A DNA stretch of 64,000 nucleotides, from NCBI GenBank assembly GCA_963573305.1, contig OY754332.1, forward strand, positions 51,869,559 to 51,933,558, in the 5' to 3' direction. A program made the translations under genes and the position numbers. The notes beneath the pieces were generated by a model, which searched no databases, was not told where the DNA came from, and saw only the letters and a program-made list of their open reading frames with translations. Position 1 is the first letter of the stretch; every line of letters begins with the position of its first letter. Positions 19,964 to 30,900 of this stretch are shown here, piece by piece. Origin of the DNA: Pyrrhosoma nymphula (taxonomy: Eukaryota; Arthropoda; Insecta; Odonata; Coenagrionidae).

Positions 19964-21560
19964 TTACGTCCTTAGGTGATTATTAAAAACATTGGAAAAG
20001 ATTCTTTTACTGGGAACCGAGCTCCCAACCACACAAAGCATTTTTTTTGTCAGATCACAGAGCTCGGAGTACGGTGTTTTCCTTTCACTCCACCAATTTA
20101 GAGGGTTAATAGTCCTATTAAAAAGGGACTCGTCATGGTAATTATTCAATTCAATTATGCCACTTGCCCGTGAATCTGGTTTTTGCACCATTCCTAGATC
20201 ATAATTGTCGATTTATTTTCCAGTGTCAGAGATACCCATTGTTATTTCCAAATCAGTGGCTGCCTGTGGGTAAATGATGGATAGAACCTCTTGGATAATA
20301 CCCTCTCCTTACATAGTCGGATGGTATGTGGGTTAGTGACTCCAAACTGTTTAAATCTTGGGTCCAGGAATGAAGCCTCTGCTAAACGTAGATAATCCTC
20401 CAATGCTTTAAAAATCTTTTGTTCAGAGCTTATATCAATTTTTCCGCAAGTGATGTGGCTTGGCTGGGAATATCTTATTTTTTTGACCATTCACTCCCCC
20501 AGATTTCCAGGGTTTGGCTGAATAGAATTACTTAAAAAATAATGACAAGCTTCTCCCAACTCATTTCATCCGTGACCTCCTTGAATGGTTTTAGAATCTG
20601 GCAGAAGTTAGAAATAAAAGCTATTTCACTGCTTGTCGTGTTTTCATCTTCTGGATATTCAGCGAAATTACGGATTCTTTTATTCCCAGCATTATCTCCA
20701 GCATGTCATAGGTATAGTTCCACCTGTTATTCACACTTAGTTTTACCGTTGAAGTAGGATACTGCAGCTGTGTCTGTACGATCTTCAACTTTGTCATACT
20801 TGGAGCTTCTTTTGAAAAACTCCTCAGATTTCCTCTTTACTAAAAATATTTAATTTCTGTACATGCTGAATAATAATATTTATATGGTGGCCAAAGCATG
20901 GGTAACTTATCCATCCAGCTAATCTTATAGCAGCAACAATATTGCTACACTATCACTAACTAGAGCTAGAATATTTTTTTTCAATACCAATTCACCAACA
21001 ACTCTTTGTAACTCTCCAGCCAAATTTTCAGCTACGTGCCTCTCAGGATAAGGGAAGCACTAAAGTAAATTACACTCCATTTCAAAGTCTTCATCTATGT
21101 AGTAAGTGCAGTGTCACCGATATGAAATTCCATTTCACCTTAAAGTTCGGGCATCTGTGATAATACAGACGTACCTATTAGCTTTTAACTGGTTTCTGAC
21201 GCTTTTTTCACTATATTAAATAGCTTGGGGATGAGATCATCAGAAATTTTATTTACACTGGGTAAATTGTAATAATTGTTCTATTATCTGACATTTTTTA
21301 ACGAACACTTACAAATATGGAGATGTAAATAATTTTTCACTAAATTTTCCACCACAGTAAATTTTTTATCTTGCATTTTCTTGGTAGGTTAAAGTTTTTG
21401 ATGAAATCAGATAACGTTTATTGGCCCGTGCTATGCTCGGAATCGGCATTTCTTTCTTAACTATATTTTGGAACGAGTTGCCCTCTACTGCTAAAAATGT
21501 ACCCGCATGCTGCTTCTTGATGTACCATATTAGTATCTGTATTGGATTTTTATAAGGTGG
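19964..21560 (-). pseudogene. Dead hAT transposase (copy 1)
   Basis: Minus-strand frames retain the blocks of hAT transposases in order. Near 21470 is a weak N-terminal part. CNLLQCFPYPERHVAENLAG (about 21075) is followed by LALVSDSVA and SYPCFGHHINIIIQHVQKLN (about 20900). Next comes RWNYTYDMLEIMLGIKESV (about 20720), the family's usual RWNSTYDML, then ILKPFKEVTDEMSWEK (about 20590) and ASFLDPRFKQFG (about 20370). The dimerisation domain closes it with NPLNWWSERKTPYSEL and VGSSVPSKRIFSNVF (about 20100-19990). Several frameshifts and stops separate these, and I did not find terminal repeats. It is a cut-and-paste transposase remnant and cannot be active. Confidence 0.85.
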
Positions 21561-22391
21561 ACAACATCATTTTTGAACACCAAAAGACAATGAATATATA
21601 TCATTTATCAGTTGATATCACTTATATTCTGCGAAATGCATATATTTTTATATTGAAGATCATTATCAAATATTCACCTAATCGCATTAGAAATGTAGGG
21701 TGTAGCATACGCAAATGCTTTGCTAAATTGAAATTACTTCAACCTTTTTGGGATAGGGTCCTTGAGCAAAAATTTCACTTCCCTTTTCTAGATCCCGTGT
21801 CTTGGTAGTATGTTCTCCAAACCCTGCTAGTTTTAAGTTTTATTCGGTGAGGTGTTTCTCAAGTTAAGAGGGCTCTTAGTGTCTCCAATTACCAACCTCG
21901 ATATGTAATCTTCGCCAATTATCGATCTTCAAATCAGCTTCTAAGGGCACTTGAATAGCTGTTTTTCTTGCGGTCAGTGGGTAGGTGTCAGGTAGATCAG
22001 GCGTATTAGTCAAAGATGAAATGGATGGAACTTTCACACTTATGTGACTAATATCACTTATGATGTGTATGCTCTTTGAAATTGCGTTGAAGACACAAGG
22101 ATTGCAATCTCAATTTTAAAATGGACCTATGGCCAGACAAACATTTTGAGCTTCACTTGCCACACATACTCATGGAGTCAAATATAATACATACAATTAC
22201 GTGAATTTTATAATTTTAATTTAATGGACCCATAAGATTCAATACGATATAATTTTGAATTCAGTCACTGCAGATTTGGTATTTTCCTTACTGCGTTTTA
22301 ATTATTACTTCTTTGCAGGTTAATCATATGTGTTTAATGGTTCTATTTATACCGGTTACATTCATATAAGTCATAACGTGGTAACTATTAA

Positions 22392-22413
22392 GCTCAGTAG
22401 ATATATACTGAGC
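22392..22413. repeat. Small perfect hairpin
   Basis: GCTCAGTA and TACTGAGC pair perfectly around a 6-base loop. This may be chance in AT-rich DNA. Confidence 0.4.
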
Positions 22414-22483
22414 CTGTTTTATTAGAAAAACGATCATGATATCAATTCATCATACTATGTTCAAGTTTAAAATCCCCAGTATG

Positions 22484-22610
22484 TAATGTACTGTCAAGTA
22501 AGATTTAGTGCTGTCAAGATGACTGAGTCAGACATCGAAACGTCGGCCTACATGGAGACCATCACCCGGTTGGAAACCCGAGAAAGCATCACCAAACTAA
22601 TGTACTGTCA
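22484..22610 (+). mobile_element. Short retroposon insertion with 13-bp target duplication (copy 1)
   Basis: TAATGTACTGTCA occurs at 22484-22496 and 22598-22610 around a 101-bp insert. The insert carries ACATCGAAACGTCGGCC and then ACCCGGTTGGAAACCCGAGA. These GAAACG(T)CGG and CCCGG..AACCCGAG blocks are typical of dispersed arthropod LINE or SINE tails. Target duplication length and truncation indicate retroposition. Confidence 0.75.
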
Positions 22611-24864
22611 TTTGTAAAAGTCTGTGGGCAAAATCCGCAGCGCCTCTTTCGGCCAAGTAGTGAAGTTAAAATTTATGTTGGCTCCACCTGACTGATAGAG
22701 ACTTGAAAGGTATGTGACAGTTGGGGAACATTTCACGTTAATTTTCCTAAAAAAGTTAAAAAGTTCCTAAAATAATCCATATCAATAAACACTCATCGAT
22801 TGCGTTCGTAATCTACGACGGAATGCCTTGAGGAGCTGCTAATATGCTTGTAACGAGAAAATCTGTTGGCTGTCATTGTTGTAGTAAACTCTGGTAAACA
22901 TAGTTAACTTCCAAGTTATATTCGTTAGCTTTCTTTTTATTCGAAAGTTATGGACATCGGAAATGTAAATGAATTAATACCTTTAATAAGCATTACGCTC
23001 CTTGTTATACAATAAAGCTAGATATGGTAAGGGAAATTCATATCCTGGTGCTTTTCTCGCAGTTCTTCGCCATATGTTAAAAATATTCCCTCACTTTCGT
23101 TGCATTAGGAGTTGCATTGCGTTGCTCTTTGGAGAATGCGTTCACCCATAAACTGCGACAGACCGTCGCTGAGTTCGGAGAGATGATGAGTTAAACTTCT
23201 AGTTTCTTTATGTGAAAGTAAAATGGGGTGGGTTTCTCAGGCGCTTCGCAGTAAGGAACCGAAAATAATCATCGAGTTTGTATGCTCGAGTCATGCCTCC
23301 TTGCCATGATGTCATGTGCTGTGTGCACGAGCGAGCTCTCTGTCCATATGCAGGCCTCTGGCAGCGGGGAATCGCAAATCTGCAAGCAAAATAATCTGCA
23401 TGGCGCTAAGTTTTAAGTGCCATATGTACGCATCACAACTGTGTTCATTATTTTTATCATGAAATATAGTGAACTTAACTTCTGGTATCCACCCACGAAG
23501 TAGAGTCAGGGATGACAAAAATCGATCATCTCATATTTGTTAAATGCTAAGTTATAGTAGGTAGAGAGCCAAAAATTAACTGTAACGGGGTATCGATGAG
23601 TAAATTAATCAATTTATTTGTTCACGAGCAAAATGTTCACGAGTAAGAGTAAATAGTATTACGCTGATATGGAAGACTTGAGAGCCTTAAATGGCTCATC
23701 AGCATGGAAGGAATGAAGAAAGGAATCACTCAAAGAATTAATCTTATTATTTGAGTTGAAGCCGACATTTTTCTTTTAACTATAATATATTCAGAGAATC
23801 CCAGCATATTAGGGTTTTACGGATAATGCAATGAGCGTTCAGCGGGACCTGTGATTTTAATTAGCGATTTGCTACGCAGTCTCGCGAGCATCACTCGCCC
23901 CTTTGCGTGCATCGTCGCGATTTTTGAAGGATGTTTTTGATTCGGCTTTCTTCTTATGCTAATTATATACTAATGCTTTATTTTATTTTCTCATTCGACT
24001 AAATCCGTTTCAAATCAATCAGTTATCACCACCCAAAAGATAATTTTACATACATTATGCTCCCGAAATTATTGATTTATGTCCTAAAATCGGTATTTTA
24101 CTTACAAGTAAATCACATTGAGAAAAGCATGGGGATTTCAGTCGTATCGCTTTCTACCTTCCAATTCCATATTCCGCAGTGTGAATAACTGATTTTTCAG
24201 AATAACCCCTTAACAACCCTGACGTCCCTAGTTCATGGACTAAACAGTCATAATATGCTGGATTCGTCCTTATATGTTTGACAGAAATAGTATTCTTGGA
24301 ATATTTTTCTAGGTAATTTCATTTAAAGCTATAATAAACCCAATTTCGAATACTTCTGGACCGTGTTTTCCTACATTGAAGTCTTCTTCAGTTCTTTCCC
24401 TCTAAATCTTTTCCACAGTATCGGTCAAGATTTTGACTGATTCTTTCCGTTCACCCATGATAATTATAGTTTAGTGGGAATAAAGGAATAGGGATGAGAA
24501 AATTTCGCCTGGTTTTTTTCCGGATTGAGGAGACAAGGATGTCCTTTTTATTAATTCATTCGGTGACTTTCACTCATTATGAGTCCTGAAAGTTGGATGT
24601 CATCATCGGGAATCGCCAAAAGAAAAATACGAAAGGTGAAGGTAGATATGGATCAAGGGAAAAATGGAGGGATATGACTAAAGGCACGAATAAATAAAAC
24701 TCTAGTGGTAATGGTGGACGGGGAAAACTGTGAAAATAAAGGCACGAAAATAACGAGCACTCCCCGTACCTGGTTCTTATTTGCTATAAACAAAAAAGAC
24801 TTCATATCAACATAAAATAAGTTTTGCACTCAGCGCTGTCATAAAAAATTGCAGACAGTTAGAA
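22611..24864. other. Intergenic stretch of the duplicated unit
   Basis: Holds the 137-bp repeat at 23207. Otherwise no gene, RNA or element that I can support. Confidence 0.4.
23207..23343 (+). repeat. Inverted repeat partner A (copy 1)
   Basis: About 136 bp that recurs in reverse orientation at 27609-27744 with high identity. It contains GCAGTAAGGAACCGAAAATA and ATCGAGTTTGTATGCTCGAG. The partner lies inside the minus-strand LINE. Either both carry a separate mobile segment, or A is a fragment of the same LINE. Confidence 0.75.
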
Positions 24865-25805
24865 TTAATATTCTGTGGCATCTCCCTCCAATTCTATTGC
24901 CCGCGTTAGTCTCGATCTCATGGAATTTATTAAATTCTTACACAAGTCTGGGCGTCGGGAAAGGGAAGTCTACACCTTTCTGACATGATCCTCAAGATGT
25001 TGAACGGTCCTCAAGCGGTCTGTAGACCAATCCCGAGATATTATCCCCCTCAGATTTTCAATGGAATTGAAATCGGGCGATCGCGTCGGCCACTCTAGAG
25101 GACAAAGTTTTGGATTTTGTGTCAGGAAATCTATGACAACTCGCCCAGTATGAACTGGACAAAAATTACTTCTTTTTCTCCGGGGACTATCTCGGAAGGG
25201 TACGGAATTAGGTTTTCCCTTAGAATACCGACATAATCCACAGATGTCATTCTTTTTGGTGTTCTAACGAGGGGACCAGGCCCAGCTGCCGTCATTGCAC
25301 CCCAAAACCCGACGCTCACGCGGCCAGACCTATTGTTTCTCACAATGTAGGCGGGTTCATACCTGTTGAGAAATTAATTAATGTCGACGCCTTTTTAGAA
25401 TAAGGAAGAAACACAATACTGAAAACAATTTCATTTATGATTACCTTTTCCCTCGCGGGCGCCATAGTTGAGTGGTACCATTCTCATTGCTCTGAAATGT
25501 TTTTTCGAATGAAAAATAACTAAATCCCAATAGGTATAGTCCATCTCACAATATCGTTGAGAAAATGTGAATCTGGACTGTTTATGAGCCGGCGTTAAAA
25601 ATGGCTTTTGGCACGGTTTATAATGTCTCAGACCTACTTCTTGAACCCTACTTCGAAATGTAGAGTAGCTGCAGCTAAATCCATCTCTTGCGGCAAGGAC
25701 GCTAATCCTCCCGTTGAAACGGGGTGCTGCTTGACATACTCTATAATGGTGCGATTTTGTTCCTCGGTCGTACACCGCGGTATTGGTATATTTGTTGAAC
25801 TTCAA
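24865..25805 (-). pseudogene. Dead Tc1-type transposase (copy 1)
   Basis: Near full-length Tc1/mariner transposase on the minus strand, ending TAA at 24865-24867. A DNA-binding-domain-like part has STFRSRVQEVGLRHYKP. The first catalytic block reads YWDLVIFHSKKHF, where the family has FSDExxF, so the first acidic residue is lost. After a gap comes RYEPAYIVRNNRSGRVSVGF then WGAMTAAGPGPLV. The QDN block is reduced to VQFIL and followed by a frameshift. The third block WPTRSPDFNSIENL is intact, and the end reads LINSMRSRLTRAIE then TEY. About 90 bp with stops (25355-25445) separate the first two blocks. It is plainly inactive. Terminal repeats were not identified. Confidence 0.88.
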
Positions 25806-26093
25806 TAGTGGCGCTGCTATAGTTCATAATCGCCAGGCCTATTTATATTTATCGTTGATGGTGTGAATTAAATCAAGAATTGAAACATTTATTCGTTTTA
25901 TTCCATTTTTTTAAATAATTATTAGTTATTGGAAATAATCAGCCTTTCACGGGAGAAAAATACCACGATATATCACTATGTTTCGAAGGGGCGAAGAGCT
26001 GAGGCCGAGAAACACCTCCTTGGCATTCGAACGAATTCATTGGAGGTCAAGGCATCAGAGTGGTCAGGCTATTTTGCTTCCTCAAGAAATACA

Positions 26094-26213
26094 ACATCTA
26101 CATCTACAAAATACCCTGCAAGCCACCTCAGGGGTGTGTCGTAGGGGGTGAGTATTCACCAGCATGCATGACACTATATCCTAAAGTTAGTGTAACTACG
26201 ACTAATTATGCAT
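26094..26213 (+). mobile_element. CTACATCTAC-family element head (copy 1, first)
   Basis: Starts ACATCTACATCTACAAAATA then CCCTGCAAGCCACCTCAG. It shares over 100 bp in the same orientation with 28338-28464. This is the 5' head of a dispersed arthropod retroelement family. No body follows it here. Confidence 0.65.
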
Positions 26214-26271
26214 TAGCATACATCGTTAATGCACAACTACACTACAGATATTATCGTAATGGAGAGGGACC

Positions 26272-26275
<4 letters not shown>

Positions 26276-26338
<63 letters not shown>
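26276..26338. repeat. TA microsatellite, 63 bp (copy 1)
   Basis: Uninterrupted alternation of T and A, about 31 units. It abuts the 3' end of the minus-strand LINE and may be its tail. The length is identical in copy 2. Confidence 0.95.
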
Positions 26339-26339
<1 letters not shown>

Positions 26340-26340
<1 letters not shown>

Positions 26341-27977
26341 GTCTTGGTCGAAAATCGATTATCGTTCGTGGGAAAAATCAAATTTTAAATCTGTCCGTTC
26401 TACACTCTAGTTCCCTAATTTTATTCTCATGGTCTGATCTACCGTAGTATGTCGGATTTCGTAAAATATTACCAACGCCGTCAGAGAATAGACCGGTTTG
26501 GAACTTACGTAATAGATTTAGTCTAAATTTTAATCGACGGTCTGAAAGCGTTTCCCATCCCAGTTGCTGCAAAAGGTCAGTAACACTAACGAGATTATCA
26601 TAACGGCCTTTAACGTATCTTGCCGATCTTCGCTACACGCCTTCTAACTCATTTTCCAAGCCTATCTCATAAGGATCCCAAATACTGGCAGCATATTCCA
26701 AGTGGGGTCTAACGAGAGAGAAGTAGCTGATTTCCCTAACTTTATCGTCGCACTTGCCAAGTACTCTTTTAACAAATCCCAATTTACGATTAGCTTGACC
26801 GGTAATTTCTCGAATATGTTTACTCCACGAGAGATCATTAGTCAGTTTAACTCCGATGTATTTAACCGATTCTACGGTGTCTAGTTTTATGTTGTTTATG
26901 CAATAGGTGTTACAAGGAGCGTTTTTCCGTTTCCAAAAATTCATAACAACGCATTTTTTCAGGTTTAATTCTAGCTGCCACGCATCGCACCACTCCTGTA
27001 TTGCCTCGAGGTCCTTAGCTAGCGCTTCCTTATCAATAAGGCTACGAATTTCTTTATACACCACTGCGTCGTCTGCAAATAATCTAACCTTACTGTCAAC
27101 TGTTTCACCGATGTCATTTATGTACAAAAGCAACAGAAGTGGGCCTATGATACTTCCCTGTTGGACACCCGATGTGACTTTTACTTCATTAAAGATAGTG
27201 CCATCTAATACAACCCTTTGCTCGCGATTGCTTAAGAATTCTCTAATCCAGGAAATTACGTAGTCGTCTAAACCGTAGGATTTTTATTTCATGAGTAGCT
27301 TACTGTGGGAAACTTTATCAAATGCCTTTTTAAAGTCAACAAAAATTGCATCAACTGGAACGTTATATTCACCCGAGACTAAAATATCGTGGGTAAAAAG
27401 TGCTAATTGAGTTTCGCAAGATCTTCCCTCTCTGAATCCGTGTTGCGTTTTCGTTAACAAGTTCTGCATATCGAGGTGTCTCATAACTGAACTTACAATT
27501 ATATGTTCAAGGACTTTGCAAGAGATAGATGTGAGAGATATCAGTCAGTAGTTCGATGGCTGTTCCTTATCACCGATTTTGAATATGGGAGTGACATTTG
27601 CAATTTTCCAGAGGGCTCACTCGTGCACACTACACATGAGATTATGGCAAGGAGGCATGACTCGAGCATACAAACTCGATGATTATTTTCGGTTCCTTAC
27701 TGCGAAGAGCTTGAGAAACCCGCCCCATTTTACTTTCACATAAATAAACTATGTCTCTTTAGCAGTGTACTGCAGGTTCGCATGTAGCACTCTCCCAGTT
27801 TCTAATTTGATTGCGAACACTTCTCCTGACTGCTTTTTGGTCGGTGCCCAGCGGCCGGGGGAATGTGCGAGGTCCCGATTTGTACAGGGACGAGTGATGT
27901 AAGCCTGGTGTGGAATCACCCCGTGCCACACACCCTAGAGGTGGTTTACACGGTACTTCGTAGATGTAGATGTAGTG
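26340..27977 (-). mobile_element. CR1/Jockey-like non-LTR retrotransposon, truncated and mutated (copy 1)
   Basis: Minus strand. A CTACATCTAC head at 27977 is followed by untranslated sequence and then RT. Domain blocks in order are WKIANVTPIFKIGD, KTQHGFREGRSCETQ, DAIFVDFKKAFDKVSHSKLL (motif A), SGVQQGSIIGPL (motif B), RLFADDAVVYKE (motif C, FADD) and KYIGVKLTNDLSWSKHI. The C-terminus has RPHLEYAASIWDP and, past a stop, RRSARYVKGRYDN and DLLQQLGWETLSDRR. The reading frame is constant, but at least three point stops interrupt it (near 27548, 27284-27286 and 26633-26635). The catalytic aspartates survive. ORF1 and the endonuclease are missing, so it is not autonomous. It is a relatively recent death, since there are stops but no frame loss in about 1 kb. 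Confidence 0.88.
27609..27744 (-). repeat. Inverted repeat partner B inside the LINE (copy 1)
   Basis: Reverse-orientation match to 23207-23343. It lies between the LINE's 5' head and the start of its recognisable RT. Confidence 0.75.
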
Positions 27978-28286
27978 ATCGATGGCAAAGTAGTTCATTT
28001 AGCCTAAGGCCTGATTAGACCGCATTAAACAAGGTTTTTAAATTTTATTTAACAATAGTATAATGAAATTTTAGTATGATTTAGTGAACTTTGATATCTG
28101 GATCACGTTGAGAATGTCTTATTGTTTTTCAGGCAAAAAGAAAATTTCGGAATTACATTTGGCATTCAGTGACCGTTTAAAATCCCGATATTTAAATAAA
28201 ATTGATTTTGAGTGTGCATATGCTAAATAGACACAATAAAAGGAAAATTTGTGGTTATTTTATGCGTTTTGAATATAAGAAGACCG

Positions 28287-28330
28287 AAATACAGCGGCTG
28301 ATGGGATCAATTTAAAATACAGCGGCTGAT
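28287..28330 (+). repeat. Short tandem duplication of AATACAGCGGCTGAT
   Basis: The 15-mer occurs twice about 28 bp apart, immediately before the second CTACATCTAC head. Confidence 0.6.
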
Positions 28331-28337
28331 TTTCTGT

Positions 28338-28464
28338 CATCTACTACTACAAAATACCCTGCAAGCCACCTCAAGGGTGTGTGTCACCAACATGCATTAC
28401 ACTATACCCATGAACTTAGGAGGTAACACTATACCCTAAAGTTAGTTTAACTACGACTCATATG
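28338..28464 (+). mobile_element. CTACATCTAC-family element head (copy 1, second)
   Basis: CATCTACTACTACAAAATAC followed by CCTGCAAGCCACCTCAAGGG. It matches the head at 26094, including the downstream ACACTATA, AAAGTTAGT and ACTACGACT blocks. Confidence 0.65.
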
Positions 28465-28624
28465 GGGTCGTCATGATGTCGCTTAGGTCAAAGGACATAA
28501 AACATGGCGGGTGGTTTGCTCCTCTATTCTTACCCTAGCAGATTCAAATTTAATGGCTAACAGTTGACGTTTTTCGAGAAGTCGGTGCTTCATTGCTTCA
28601 AATTGGCATCAACGAAAGAACACA

Positions 28625-29042
28625 GTGGCTGGAGCGGTAATCGCGTGTCAATGAGAGCACATTTAAGGTGGTTGGAGCTATTTTTGTTCATGTACGGACT
28701 TGCGCGAAACTTTTGATTACATATGTGCAGATTTTGCCTAAAACGCGAAATAATTCGTTTCATACCATTATAATAGTTGTAAGCAAAATATCAAGGTATC
28801 ATGACGAGTAAAAAAACATATTATAACATGTAATATTTGCTGAAATTTTGAATGCCGAGCCGAAAATCCAAGTCATAACAATGTTTTAATTAAGGCGAAT
28901 ACTTCAAAATATAATTATTGTATAATTTCCATTTCCACTGCATAAACAGATTTGCTTAAATAAAATGTAGTTCAAGTATTTTTTCGCCTTGAAAAGCTAT
29001 TAAGATGTGCGCTCAATGACTCACGATTACCACTCCAGCCAC
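28625..29042. mobile_element. MITE-like element with ~43-bp inverted ends (copy 1)
   Basis: GTGGCTGGAGCGGTAATCGC at 28625 faces its inverse CGATTACCACTCCAGCCAC at 29024-29042. Pairing extends about 43 bp at roughly 85% identity. TTAAGGTGGTTGGAG at 28663 also resembles the right end, so the left boundary is ambiguous. There is no coding capacity. Confidence 0.6.
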
Positions 29043-29516
29043 CTTAACGTATTGGTATTATGTACCTCGCATCAAATATACAATTTCTATATAATTCAAA
29101 GAAGAGCAATTTTTCATTTCATATAATTCATAGGAAAAAAGTCATACATTGTCTCCAAGTTATGGAATATTTTATGTGGATGCCCACGATAATGATGTTA
29201 TTGCACACGACTCCGTTCAAGCCTTCTTGCACTCCTATGCTGGTTGAAATGCAAATTTATAACATTTTACGCCGAGCTTCCTTCCAAGGTATTTCGCCAC
29301 TATGATTACGATTCAAAAATAATTCCTGTTCTCATTGACCTTACACTGATTAGATTTAACTCTATCGTGTACGTGGCGTGGTGGTTTTTTCAAATTGACA
29401 CATTTTAATCTTTTTAATGACATAGTAATATTTTACCAAATATTTAGAAAATCTTATTGAGTGAAGAAAACTCTTAAATAAAAGTTAAAAATATTGATAC
29501 ATGAATATGGACATCA

Positions 29517-29550
29517 CCCGATGTATCGGTCAGACAACCGATATATCGGG
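29517..29550. repeat. Hairpin of the type CCCGATRTATCGGT (copy 1)
   Basis: CCCGATGTATCGGT and ACCGATATATCGGG are inverted around six bases with one mismatch. More copies of the ATATCGG motif follow within 100 bp. Confidence 0.55.
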
Positions 29551-29831
29551 CGATACGCTTCAAAGGATGTATCAAACCTCTACGCGGTGCCGGTATATTG
29601 TACCAGTGGGTATATCGGCCGCGACAGCAGACTTTTATGTGGTCTGGTATATATGCTTGTTTTCCCCCTGCAGTTCCCTTTGTCAAAAAAAAACAAATTA
29701 AAAATTTCGGGAGGGGGGTGGAGGGTTTCGGATCCCATTAACCCCTTTGGCTAGGTTGCTGGTTGTTGGAGCATTGAAATACTCAAGTCAACCACAGCTG
29801 AATGAGCCGTCGCAATTGCTTACATGTTGGA

Positions 29832-29844
29832 GGGGGGGGGGGGG
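29832..29844 (+). repeat. G13 tract (copy 1)
   Basis: Thirteen consecutive G. It has the same length at 52397-52409. Confidence 0.9.
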
Positions 29845-30119
29845 TTGTTATGACACCAGAAGTGAAGGACGGAAGTGTAGAAGAAAAAGAATTTGGGAGT
29901 GGAGAGCGATGATCCGTGGGGAGTGTTTAGGTCGAATTGGAATCTTTTTCAACCGGCAATACCAATTTGATCGCGGCCATTTTCAAGAGAGTTCGCCCTA
30001 ACCGATACCAGAAAATACTATCTCCCTCCCACGAATTCCACCATTCCCCTCAACAACACAGCCCATTCCAATTCAGCAGATTCCAATATCCACCCATTGC
30101 ACCAACATATCGCTCGCCG

Positions 30120-30200
30120 AATGACGAACGTATCGCCGACGACGTCATACGTGCGACCAATCATACCCTCCGTTACAGAGAGTATCCAACCAATGGATGC
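30120..30200. promoter_or_regulatory. Possible CRE/CCAAT cluster in a GC-richer island (copy 1)
   Basis: GACGTCAT at 30141-30148 resembles a CREB/ATF site. CCAAT occurs at 30157-30161 and 30190-30194, 33 bp apart in the same orientation. That is about three helical turns, as in NF-Y promoters. The surrounding 500 bp is richer in CG than the neighbourhood. No TATA box or attached gene was found, so this is tentative. Confidence 0.25.
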
Positions 30201-30667
30201 TATCTGTTTGAATCGTTGCTTCACTCCCCCAACTCCTCTCTATGCGCTTGGTCATTTCAGCCCCAGACAACGAGGGACAGACAACGTTGGTACGGGCCCA
30301 GCTATCGCTTCGCTTCGCGTAGAACTTGGAGACGGCGTATCATTCATTAGGGGCCACCTGCTTAGAGTCTACGTACGTATGAGCATATTGAAGTTTTACC
30401 CCCCTGAAGTTTATATTTAGCATACTTTTTTTTTTAACTTAATTACTTACTAATATCTTGCAAAAGTGGAGTAACTCGAATGATTTAGGACCCAGAAGTA
30501 AGTGTTCGACTCCCTATATTATTTGACCTTAAGTACGTGAGTCCTGGTCAGCCGCGGTATTGTATTCCGGGAAATTTTATTCATATTGTGTCTTATCGTC
30601 GTCTTAATATTGCCATCGTTGGCTGTTTGAGGGTATTGACTCTCAATGCTCTCTCGTAAAGTGGGGA
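30201..30667. other. No supported gene
   Basis: Two overlapping plus-strand frames (29937-30350, 30097-30420) and a minus-strand one (30018-30224) cover the GC-richer island. None has recognisable features, and their mutual overlap suggests composition rather than coding. Confidence 0.35.
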
Positions 30668-30900
30668 TCGGGATAGAGTGGTGGCTGTAGCACAGGCTTT
30701 CCATTTCGATGGCCCGGGGTCGAATATATTAAGCAGCAAAGATATTTTAGTACCATCCCGATCTTTGGCTGGGTGCTTTGGAAAATGAGCACTTAAAGTG
30801 GGATCGTTGGATCACTCAGACCGTTGGATGGGACTTCAATCTGTGCAACCCTTGGCACCATTTGTTAATAGCAGGCTAATTCCGACGCCAGGTTTCTCTC
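30668..30900 (+). mobile_element. tRNA-derived SINE remnant (copy 1)
   Basis: GTGGTGGCTGTAGCACAGGC (A-box region) and GGCCCGGGGTCGAATATA (B-box region) lie about 35 bp apart. They are followed by a tail with TGGGTGCTTTGGAAAATGAG and CACTTAAAGTGGGATCGTTG, as in SINE bodies. The tRNA structure is degraded. Confidence 0.55.

Noticed and set aside
25363..25444. 82-bp intron in the Tc1 transposase
   Set aside because: Splice-like ends exist, but removing 82 bp puts the second half out of frame, whereas the two halves share one frame as they stand. Reported only as a low-interest check.
29937..30420. Two overlapping arginine- and proline-rich plus-strand frames
   Set aside because: They overlap each other and an antisense frame in a CG-richer island. 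Composition alone explains the openness.
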